From an uncultured Bacilli bacterium (GTDB lineage: Bacteria; Bacillota_I; Bacilli_A; RF39; UBA660): 16,238 nt of DNA. Of this stretch, positions 1 through 6,186 are shown in pieces. The stretch is from assembly GCA_934098745.1 (NCBI GenBank), contig CAKOPG010000022.1:1-16238 (forward strand), written 5' to 3'. A model generated the notes under the pieces. The model saw only the letters and a list, made by a program, of their open reading frames with translations, ran no database searches and was not told the DNA's origin. Each line of letters begins with the position of its first letter. Position 1 is the first letter of the stretch. The position numbers and the translations under genes are program-made.

Positions 1-74
1 CCCAATTCAGTATAAAACCGAACTGGGGTTCTAATAAATCTTTTTATAGTGTCTACTTTTTGTTGACTAATTCA
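1..74 (+). mobile_element. 3' end of an IS3-family (IS150-like) insertion sequence
   Basis: The first codons read PIQYKTELGF followed by TAA (positions 2-34). This matches the usual C-terminal ending of IS3-family OrfB transposases, a conserved P-x-Q-Y-(K/R)-T ending. Sixteen bases later comes a 25-bp segment at 50-74 that begins TGTCTAC, has a T5 run and ends in CA. This is the expected form of an IS3-type right terminal inverted repeat. The rest of the element lies left of the window, so the left repeat and target duplication cannot be checked. The element abuts the broken sensor-kinase fragment, which suggests that it truncated it. Confidence 0.72.
2..34 (+). CDS. IS3-family transposase OrfB, C-terminal ten residues only (partial)
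   Basis: An open frame enters from the left edge and ends at TAA 32-34 with PIQYKTELGF. In IS150-type integrase-fold transposases the chain ends just after a conserved P(I/V)QYR/KT motif, so the intact gene probably continues leftward out of the window. A hairpin (arms 1-8 and 20-27, one G-T pair) overlaps the last codons. The identification rests on ten residues plus the adjacent terminal-repeat-like sequence. Confidence 0.65.
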   Translation, partial: PIQYKTELGF

Positions 75-290
75 CTAGTTAATTCTAATTTATCTTCTTT
101 ATTATATTTTTACTAAGATAGTATGTTACTAAGAAATATTCTCTATAGACTACTACTAATATACTATGGTTACTATTATTAGTTCTTTTGGTACTTTGAA
201 GGCTATATCTAATAGGGTTATTAGAATTATTGATATGATAGTAATAATGATTATGGTTATTTTATCTTTTAGATAGTTTGTTAATTTCAT
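75..290 (-). pseudogene. BceS-like sensor histidine kinase, N-terminal fragment
   Basis: The start ATG (288-290) overlaps the response-regulator stop in an ATGA arrangement, as in many two-component operons. The frame begins MKLTNYLKDKI, followed by a strongly hydrophobic stretch, which is the short membrane sensor layout of BceS-type intramembrane-sensing kinases. The frame then meets TAG codons, and the remaining kinase-like sequence (YFLVTYYLSKN, then DKLEL) appears in other frames, so there are further indels. The fragment stops at the IS end near position 74, and no kinase catalytic domain is present. The gene is dead, probably by IS insertion plus point decay. The family call rests on the membrane pattern and the neighbouring regulator. 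Confidence 0.6.
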
Positions 291-948
291 AATAGTATAT
301 ATCCTTGTCCTTTTCTTGTTTCTATGGCATCTGGATAGCCAAAGCCTTCTAGTTTACTTCTTAATCTGCTTATATTTACGGTTAGAGCATTATCATTTAT
401 GTATTCTTCATTATTTCAAAGGATGGTCATTAGTTCATCTCTTGATACAATTCTGTTTTGGTTATTTAATAAGTGCTGAAAGATTAGCATTTCGTTTTTA
501 GTTAGTTCTAATTCTTTATTTTTATCTGATAAGCTACCTCGTGATATTGATACTTCTAAATCTTTATATTTTAGTACTTCGGTAATATTATCTAATCTTT
601 TAAAGATATTTTGTATTCTTAGTAATAGAATGGTTGGGCTATAAGGCTTGGTTATGTGATCATCTGCTCCATAAGAGATGAATAATATTTCATCGGTTTC
701 ATTTGCTCTTGAGGTTACCATTATTACGGGAATATTTGATTCTTTCCTTATTTCTTTAAGTAACTGCTAACGATTTTGATATGGTATATTTATATCTAAT
801 AGAATTAGGTCTATATTACTTTTTAATATTTCTTCTTTGTTATTTGAGAAGTCTTTTAGTATTAATGCTTCATAGCAGTATTTACTAGTAGTTTATATAA
901 TTCTTTAGATGTTATGGTATCATCTTCAATTATCATTATCTTTTTCAT
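287..948 (-). pseudogene. OmpR/BceR-family response regulator, decayed
   Basis: The gene starts MKKIMIIEDD, the acidic N-terminus of a receiver domain. The phosphorylation site region (LILLDINIPY), the YGADDHITKPYSP segment and the winged-helix C-terminus (LTVNISRLRSKLEG, then TRKGQGYILL) are all recognisable, so most of a ~220-residue OmpR-type regulator is present. Three lesions break it: a frameshift near 875-882, a TAG at 767-769 in the receiver domain, and a TGA at 416-418 where relatives have Trp (I-L-W). It overlaps the kinase start by four bases. A TG-A-TATAAT extended -10 (973-981) lies just upstream. Such regulators usually control a BceAB-type peptide-antibiotic transporter, but none is in the window. 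Confidence 0.85.
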
Positions 949-972
949 ATATTGTATTTTCTTCTTTCTATA

Positions 973-981
973 ATTATATCA
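973..981 (-). promoter_or_regulatory. Extended -10 promoter of the decayed response regulator
   Basis: On the minus strand the bases read TGATATAAT, a perfect -10 hexamer preceded by TG at the extended position, 25 bases before the regulator ATG. No good -35 is present at the right spacing. Confidence 0.5.
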
Positions 982-1027
982 TATCATTGTTTTAATTGGT
1001 TTTATATTACAAGTTTGTATGGTAGAA

Positions 1028-1067
1028 AAAAGACTTAGAACATCTTTTGGATGTAAGTAAGTCTTTT
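1028..1067 (-). terminator. Hairpin terminator upstream of the response regulator
   Basis: Arms AAGACTTA (1030-1037) and TAAGTCTT (1058-1065), extendable by two A-T pairs, enclose an inner ACATC/GATGT stem. On the minus strand the hairpin runs into T6 (1031-1026). It sits between the defence block and the two-component relic and ends whatever is transcribed from 1130 towards 1030. Confidence 0.7.
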
Positions 1068-1125
1068 AAGTATTTCGTAAATAGCTGCTCTCTTCAGGGA
1101 GGCTCAAGCAAACAAATATTCTATA
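1068..1125 (-). ncRNA. Possible small structured RNA between two terminators
   Basis: Between the terminators at 1143-1162 and 1028-1067 lies sequence with no open frame but with nested pairing on the minus strand: TATTTGT with AC(G)AAATA as the outer stem, TGCT with AGCA, and CTC with GAG around a CCTGAA loop, with an asymmetric internal loop. It is richer in G and C than its surroundings and is followed directly by a terminator. No known RNA family was recognised. A 3' UTR or leader relic is equally possible. Confidence 0.3.
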
Positions 1126-1142
1126 TATTAATTCCTTTTAAA

Positions 1143-1162
1143 AACGGCCTTTTAGAGCCGTT
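1143..1162 (-). terminator. Terminator of the OLD-family nuclease gene
   Basis: AACGGC (1143-1148) pairs with GCCGTT (1157-1162) around an 8-base loop. The minus strand continues into T5 before AAAAGG. It lies about 70 bases after the stop of the nuclease gene. Confidence 0.8.
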
Positions 1163-1230
1163 ATATTTTTGCTTTTACCTTAATAAAATGGTATTTATTA
1201 GTCTGTTGGTACCTAAATGGTACCTAAAAT

Positions 1231-2463
1231 CTATTTTTCATTCAATTCATTTACCAAGTCATTAATCTGTTTTAATAAACCCATCAATTTTTCATTATCA
1301 TTTAAATATAGGTATCTTATTTCAGATATATCATATTTTCCTTTATCGCCATCATTAATTTCAATACCCAAGAAATGTTCTAAATCATTTTTACCATTAG
1401 CTGTTATTTTTATTTTTTTGTTAGCATTAGTTTCTATATATTCATTTAGAAATTTATGTTTTGAACTGTCCTCATTATCACAATCATAGATACACAGATT
1501 ATTTATTCCTATATCGTTCAATATACTAATATACCACGGGATCATTTCTTTGCCATATGAAATAATACTACATACATTTTTATTATAGTAATTTTCATAA
1601 TATTTATTTAGATATAAATTAAATAATTCTTCTTCTATAACTCCCTCGCCAATTATTACTGTGTTTGAAAATAAAGCTTTATAAATCCCATCAAACATAA
1701 TTGTTTTAAAATATAATTTATCCTTATCCTTAATCCTCTTATATGACTTCATCATCAGTGAATCATCTTCATAACATGCAATACTATCTTTTAAATTGTA
1801 ATAATAATCAGTATTTTTCAAAGGTATAGGAATCAAATCTTTCATCATAATAATTTCATTACTATCCTCTACGAAATATTTTAATATTTCTTCAGAATGT
1901 GTAGCTATTGCAACTTTAATCCCCCTATGTGAAATATTATTTAATGTTTTAGCAATCAAATAATATAACGAAGGATGTAGATGTGCTTCTGGTTCATCAA
2001 CTATTAAATATTCATATTTACTGTTATTATCATATAAAATATTATCAATCATTATTAATTGTCCTAAAACTCTTTCTCCAGATCCAGCTAGTTCTTTGCT
2101 ATTATTATTCGATTTCATAGCAAATTCTATTAGACCCTTATATGATTTAACACTGTTTTTTAATTCAACTGATACTCTCTCATTAGAATTATCTATTTTA
2201 ATTCTAGATATTATGTTATCTATTACTGTATTGACATCATCTAATCCAATTAGTTCTGTTATCCATTCTATCAAAGTTGTTTTTTCTGCACTATTTTTCA
2301 TATTTTCATCAGATTTAGTTTCTGATTCTACAAATATAACTTTTCTATTACACATTTTAGATAATTGGTCTAATTGATATGTTTTTCCCTGTGAATTTGC
2401 GCCTACAAGTGCAATTCTATTCTTTTTAGAACTTTCAAAATAATTTTTTAAATATGACATCAT
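1231..2463 (-). CDS. OLD-family ATPase with C-terminal TOPRIM nuclease domain
   Basis: The predicted product has 411 residues. The N-terminal ABC-type ATPase has a Walker A GANSQGKT (residues 21-28), an ABC signature-like GSGERV (about 127-132), a Walker B YLIVDEPEAH (152-161) and a switch histidine ATHS (187-190). The C-terminal part looks like the TOPRIM domain of OLD nucleases, with IIGEGVIEEELF (270-281) carrying the catalytic Glu and IYDCDNED (325-332) carrying the paired aspartates. OLD proteins are ATP-regulated DNA nucleases, and several act in phage defence (P2 Old, Gabija GajA). At about 410 residues this one is short: it lacks the long dimerisation/coiled-coil insert of GajA and has no UvrD-type helicase partner here. 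The start is set at ATG 2461-2463 (a second ATG follows directly) because GGGAGG lies 5 nt upstream. A longer frame to 2511 would begin inside a terminator hairpin. The stop is TAG. Confidence 0.82.
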   Translation of the reverse strand: MMSYLKNYFESSKKNRIALVGANSQGKTYQLDQLSKMCNRKVIFVESETKSDENMKNSAEKTTLIEWITELIGLDDVNTVIDNIISRIKIDNSNERVSVELKNSVKSYKGLIEFAMKSNNNSKELAGSGERVLGQLIMIDNILYDNNSKYEYLIVDEPEAHLHPSLYYLIAKTLNNISHRGIKVAIATHSEEILKYFVEDSNEIIMMKDLIPIPLKNTDYYYNLKDSIACYEDDSLMMKSYKRIKDKDKLYFKTIMFDGIYKALFSNTVIIGEGVIEEELFNLYLNKYYENYYNKNVCSIISYGKEMIPWYISILNDIGINNLCIYDCDNEDSSKHKFLNEYIETNANKKIKITANGKNDLEHFLGIEINDGDKGKYDISEIRYLYLNDNEKLMGLLKQINDLVNELNEK

Positions 2464-2468
2464 TAACA

Positions 2469-2484
2469 CCTCCCACATATTATA
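2469..2484 (-). promoter_or_regulatory. -10 element and ribosome binding site deciding the OLD nuclease start
   Basis: TATAAT (2484-2479) is followed within five bases by GGGAGG (2474-2469) and then ATGATG. With a terminator ending at 2501, the gene needs its own promoter here or readthrough. At the 17-bp distance there is only a T-run in place of a -35, so the promoter is weak or activated. Confidence 0.5.
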
Positions 2485-2500
2485 AATTCTATTCTTTGCT

Positions 2501-2531
2501 AAAAAAGACATTGAGTTATATTCCCAATGTC
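2501..2531 (-). terminator. Terminator after the HNH gene
   Basis: A perfect 7-bp stem, GACATTG (2507-2513) with CAATGTC (2525-2531), runs into T6 (2506-2501) on the minus strand. It closes the DGQHR-HNH operon about 20 bases after the HNH stop. Confidence 0.88.
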
Positions 2532-2549
2532 CGATTCATAGTTCAATAA

Positions 2550-3083
2550 CTACCTATTAACTAAAAACATTTTTAGATTATATGCTGCATTTTTGTTCTT
2601 TCTTCTATTGCAATCTCTACATAGCATTTGTAAATTACTTATTCCTAATTCATCTCCTACTAAGCTCCAGGGAATAATATGATCTAATTCAGCAGTTGAG
2701 TTATTAATATGTTGACTACATATGTTACATTTTTCATTCTGTTGATTAAGTAATCTGTATCTTATCGAATTATCATAATTCTTTCTGACACTATTTTTTT
2801 TAAAAAATGCATATAGATATTTACAAATAATTTCACTTTCCTCGTTATTCAATTTACATCGTGTTTTTTCATATACTATTCTTTGTGTTGTTATTATTTT
2901 ATTAGTACTATTTAAATATCTTTGCTTTATTTCTTTTCTAATATCAGCATCATTCATTTCTAATGCAATTGTTTCAAAAATACTAACTAACATACACTTA
3001 TATGTTTCGGTCATAAAGTGTTCTTTTGTTATACCATTTCTCTCTAACAAATCATCAATCGCTAGAGTTTTTGTTTCTATCAT
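2550..3083 (-). CDS. HNH endonuclease
   Basis: The product has 177 residues. The C-terminal third is a classical zinc-supported HNH module: CNIC (C119, C122), the metal-binding DHIIPWS (D134-H135), N150 in ISNLQ, and LCRDCNRRKNKN (C155, C158, N159). The N-terminal 110 residues are mostly charged and helical and were not recognised; they may bind DNA or the partner protein. The ATG overlaps the TAA of the upstream DGQHR gene by one base (TAATG), and only a weak GGTGG precedes it, so translation is probably coupled and the two products made together. HNH nucleases serve in restriction (McrA, the C-terminus of SspE), homing and phage packaging. The pairing with a DGQHR protein favours restriction of modified or foreign DNA; this is inferred. 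Confidence 0.85.
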   Translation of the reverse strand: MIETKTLAIDDLLERNGITKEHFMTETYKCMLVSIFETIALEMNDADIRKEIKQRYLNSTNKIITTQRIVYEKTRCKLNNEESEIICKYLYAFFKKNSVRKNYDNSIRYRLLNQQNEKCNICSQHINNSTAELDHIIPWSLVGDELGISNLQMLCRDCNRRKNKNAAYNLKMFLVNR

Positions 3084-4267
3084 TATAATAATCCACCAAT
3101 TTGTTCGTTGCTAACATACCCTAATACTACTTGTATATCTTTTTTAGCAAGAGCAATTGTTGCTCCCTCTCCTCTAAATGCTAATCCTCTTTCTACAGCA
3201 TCATCGGTATCTTCACCAACGTCATCGCAGAAAACACACTTAATATTCTCTAATTCCAACGCAACAGGATAATTACTTAAAAATTTCTTAAAATTTTCCT
3301 TTAATAATTTTTGCTTATTGTTAATCAGATTTTCGCAGATTTCTGGGAAAACATACATTAAGTATCTTAGCCCACTTATTTTTGTAATGGTATCAGATCC
3401 CGGTTGTTGAAATGATACATTTGATAATTCTTCCCATGCTGACAAATAGTTATTAAATATTGTAACAAAATTGTTAATAGTATCTTTTGGATCAGGATAA
3501 GCAGGAATTACTTTACTATCATAAAATCGCTTAACTCCATATAATTTAAATATTTTTGAAACTTGTGTTTCTTGATATCCTTTTTTTATCTTATCTGCAC
3601 CAAACATAATTCTTTGATAAAGCGGTGATGAACTCTCGCGGTTAATTGCATCTAATAGATCATAAGTTATTTCATCATCACCAACAAGTAAGCCTAATGA
3701 CTTTTTAATATAACGTAATAAATTAGTGGCCACTTTATCTTGTTTTTCATTTGTAACCATAAAAAGTTCTTTTCTTTGATTATCACTAATATTGTTAAAA
3801 ACACTAAAATTCATTTCATATATAGTATCATCACTAAATGTAGGATCAATATAATCGATATCAAATGCAATAATACGATGCTGACCATCAATTATTTCTA
3901 ATTCATTTTCATGTTTTGAAACTTCTCCTGGTGTTTCAGGAAACATAATGTAGTATTGTTTATCTTTTTTTATTCCACCATTAGTATTAACTGTTATATC
4001 TTCGGATTGAACTTTTAATCCACCTTTAACATTAATAATTGGTGAATTCGGAATAAGTCCTAATGATTTCTTACCCTCAACTTTTGTTTTTCCGGCAACA
4101 TATTCACTAATTTCACCAACTTTTTTTTCTATCCAAGGTCTTTGAACATCTTGTTTTTCACCAGCTATATATTTTCTTCTAACTTTAGCAACTAATCTTG
4201 GATCTGCAACCATAGAATAAAATTCTACATCCTTTTGTTTTATTTTTTGGACTATTATTTTTTTCAT
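3083..4267 (-). CDS. DGQHR-domain protein (DndB/ParB-like NTPase fold)
   Basis: The product has 394 residues from the ATG at 4265-4267, chosen because GGGAGGG lies five bases upstream; a longer frame from 4294 lacks this. The signature EIIDGQHRIIAF (DGQHR at residues 127-131) and a following FMVTNEKQDKV (about 169-179) define the DGQHR family. This family includes DndB, the repressor of DNA-phosphorothioation operons, and DpdB of 7-deazaguanine DNA systems; the related DUF262 domain of GmrSD and SspE senses modified DNA through a similar motif. A cysteine pair CVFC (344-347) near the C-terminus could bind metal. The gene is the first of a two-gene operon, sharing a base with the HNH gene. Its promoter overlaps three AGATCT palindromes, fitting autoregulation as known for DndB. 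No dnd or ssp genes are present. Confidence 0.78.
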   Translation of the reverse strand: MKKIIVQKIKQKDVEFYSMVADPRLVAKVRRKYIAGEKQDVQRPWIEKKVGEISEYVAGKTKVEGKKSLGLIPNSPIINVKGGLKVQSEDITVNTNGGIKKDKQYYIMFPETPGEVSKHENELEIIDGQHRIIAFDIDYIDPTFSDDTIYEMNFSVFNNISDNQRKELFMVTNEKQDKVATNLLRYIKKSLGLLVGDDEITYDLLDAINRESSSPLYQRIMFGADKIKKGYQETQVSKIFKLYGVKRFYDSKVIPAYPDPKDTINNFVTIFNNYLSAWEELSNVSFQQPGSDTITKISGLRYLMYVFPEICENLINNKQKLLKENFKKFLSNYPVALELENIKCVFCDDVGEDTDDAVERGLAFRGEGATIALAKKDIQVVLGYVSNEQIGGLL

Positions 4268-4289
4268 AATATCCCTCCCTTTGTACAAT

Positions 4290-4318
4290 AACATAACATT
4301 TTAGATCTTATTTGTCAA
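4290..4318 (-). promoter_or_regulatory. Sigma-A-like promoter of the DGQHR-HNH operon
   Basis: A perfect -35 TTGACA (4318-4313), a 17-base spacer and a -10 of TATGTT (4295-4290, 4 of 6) lie just upstream of the GGGAGGG site and ATG. Confidence 0.75.
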
Positions 4319-4337
4319 GATCTATTTATTTAGATCT
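4303..4337. promoter_or_regulatory. Three AGATCT palindromes over the DGQHR-HNH promoter (candidate operator)
   Basis: AGATCT occurs at 4303-4308, 4318-4323 and 4332-4337, at 15- and 14-base spacing. The outer two share the longer minus-strand context AAATAAGATCTAAA. One copy touches the -35, one lies in the spacer and one lies just upstream. The arrangement suits a dimeric repressor binding cooperatively. Each copy also contains GATC, a possible target of the neighbouring D12 methyltransferase. Confidence 0.6.
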
Positions 4338-4365
4338 TATTTTATAATCTTTAATTTAAAATAAA

Positions 4366-4383
4366 ACTCACCTTATGGTGAGT
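4366..4383 (-). terminator. Terminator of the restriction-modification operon
   Basis: ACTCACC (4366-4372) pairs perfectly with GGTGAGT (4377-4383) around a 4-base loop. The minus strand continues TTTATTTT. It lies seven bases after the endonuclease stop. Confidence 0.88.
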
Positions 4384-4389
4384 CCTTTT

Positions 4390-6174
4390 CTAATAACAAT
4401 TAATCCATTCAGTTATTTTTTTGTTAGCTTTTTCATTCCATACATTAAAATTTTCAGATTGTAATGCAATATTATGTATTTCAAAAAGTAATTTAATAAA
4501 ATCTATTATATTGATATTTTTATCATAGATATTTTCAATCAAGCGACAATATTGTTTTATTGTTAATGGAACAACTGGCACTGGGCTTCCTACCCAACTT
4601 TCTCTATTAAGAATAAAGAATTGCCAATTTGTTCTTATATTTATACTTGTCGAAATAAATAATCCAAGAACTTTCTTTTCTTTATATGCATCTATAAAAC
4701 TTAATACATGATCTATTACACTTGACGCCTCATGTTCCCATTGTCTAACTCCAGACATTAGTGATACCTCTGGAAGAATTATATAATCATTTAAATACAA
4801 TTCCATATCAGGAGTGTTCCCAACACCAGGTGCAAAACTTTTTGGTGTTAGATCTTCCTCTATATTGAAATTTCTTTTAACAACTTTATTACCATCGATT
4901 GCTAACAACGATTTCCATGTATTTACCTCTAACCATAAAGCACTCATATCATCGTTATCAAGTATATCATCATATTTTTCCAAAATTTCTTTTCTAGATT
5001 TATCAGTAGTTGCTAATGTTTCTATATACTTTTTTTCATTTAATCCTGTTATATAATTGACAACGTCTTTTTCAATTACTTTTAGCTCATCATCACTATT
5101 CGAATTAGCTATTCGATTTATAATCTTTGTAACTTTATCATCTATACTATTCCTTATAGAAATACCATAAGTATCCTCTATATTGTCTGCTAGATCTATA
5201 TTTTTCAAATATTCTATTTTGTTTTTTAATAATTCTTTTCTAGACTCTGCATTATCCCAAGGTAATATAGTTGCATCAGGATTACCATACCAATTCATAT
5301 AATCATCTATGTCTTCAAATGAAGGAGTTTCAAATTTATATTTTTGCAACAGCAATTTTACTTTAGTAACTGAATAATCAGCACATCTTACTTTAGTTGC
5401 TATACTTCTTCCTGATAGTTTAAATAAGCCTGTGTATGATAAGCTTCTACAAAATGCTTCAGCATAATCATAATATGAAGCCATTTGATTATCTATGTTT
5501 CCATAAGCATCTACAAATATTTTCTCACATAATTTTTTAACAGAATTAATGTCATTTTTATTTGATAAATTTTCATATTCACTTCTAAATTTTCCGATGG
5601 CATCTAACATATTATCAATCATTGAATTGCTTGAACAACCAAATAAAAATGATATTTCACTTCTATTTAAATATTCATATTTATCAATCGCTTTAAGTAG
5701 TAATTCCATTGGAAATACACCATCATTATAATCCATATCGGATTTATTTGATACTTGATTTGGAAAATATAGTTTTAATAATTGCTTTAGAAAATCTTCA
5801 TCATCAAATGTATCATTTATAATTAACTTTCCGACATCAGTAACATGAATAATTCCGTTTTTGTCTACATAAGCAAATCCAAAAAATTCATATGTAGTTT
5901 TATCATTTCTTCCATTACTTTCTGTTTCTTTTTCATCATGATTTCCACTTACATATTGTGAAAATGTTAAACCACCAAGAAAAGAGTCCTCATCTCTGTG
6001 TGCATTATAAATGTATTCTCTTCTTACTGGGTGAACTTTTTTATCATTTATTCTGCTTGTAAAACTATCATCATATGAATTCCAATTCTTTCCATCAAGT
6101 TTTCCGAATTCTTTGAACCATTGAACGGTTTTTATAATACTTCTTGGTTTTGTTCTCCACCACCAACTACTCAT
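4390..6174 (-). CDS. Type IIS restriction endonuclease, AlwI/BspD6I (N.BstNBI) family
   Basis: The product has 594 residues, about the length of N.BstNBI. Shared landmarks from N to C are W-x-x-x-x-PRS near residue 11, YEFFGFAYVDKNGIIHVTD..GKL (95-116), FLKQL (128-132), YTGLF (247-251), YGNP (296-299) and the catalytic block GNTPDMELYLNDYIILPEV followed by GVRQWEHE. The likely metal-binding residues are D456, E469 and E482, with H489 after them, corresponding to the catalytic set reported for BspD6I. Family members recognise a short asymmetric site (GGATC for AlwI, GAGTC for BspD6I/PleI/MlyI) and cut a few bases outside it. Some large subunits alone only nick, needing a small partner; no such partner is seen. 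The gene begins 12 bases after the methyltransferase stop with AAGGGAGG before its ATG. All Trp codons are TGG; the stop is TAG. Confidence 0.87.
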   Translation of the reverse strand: MSSWWWRTKPRSIIKTVQWFKEFGKLDGKNWNSYDDSFTSRINDKKVHPVRREYIYNAHRDEDSFLGGLTFSQYVSGNHDEKETESNGRNDKTTYEFFGFAYVDKNGIIHVTDVGKLIINDTFDDEDFLKQLLKLYFPNQVSNKSDMDYNDGVFPMELLLKAIDKYEYLNRSEISFLFGCSSNSMIDNMLDAIGKFRSEYENLSNKNDINSVKKLCEKIFVDAYGNIDNQMASYYDYAEAFCRSLSYTGLFKLSGRSIATKVRCADYSVTKVKLLLQKYKFETPSFEDIDDYMNWYGNPDATILPWDNAESRKELLKNKIEYLKNIDLADNIEDTYGISIRNSIDDKVTKIINRIANSNSDDELKVIEKDVVNYITGLNEKKYIETLATTDKSRKEILEKYDDILDNDDMSALWLEVNTWKSLLAIDGNKVVKRNFNIEEDLTPKSFAPGVGNTPDMELYLNDYIILPEVSLMSGVRQWEHEASSVIDHVLSFIDAYKEKKVLGLFISTSINIRTNWQFFILNRESWVGSPVPVVPLTIKQYCRLIENIYDKNINIIDFIKLLFEIHNIALQSENFNVWNEKANKKITEWINCY

Positions 6175-6186
6175 TTTAAGCCTCCC

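Noticed and set aside
316..501. Plus-strand open frames over the response regulator and other plus-strand frames inside minus-strand genes
   Set aside because: They are low-complexity shadows of coding sequence without ribosome binding sites or family motifs.
2464..2511. N-terminal extension of the OLD nuclease (start at 2511)
   Set aside because: The extension starts inside a perfect terminator hairpin and has no ribosome binding site, while GGGAGG lies before the internal ATG pair.
1231..4267. A complete Gabija, PARIS or Dnd system
   Set aside because: There is no UvrD-like helicase, no AriB-type separate gene and no dndA/C/D/E or ssp genes; only single related domains are present.
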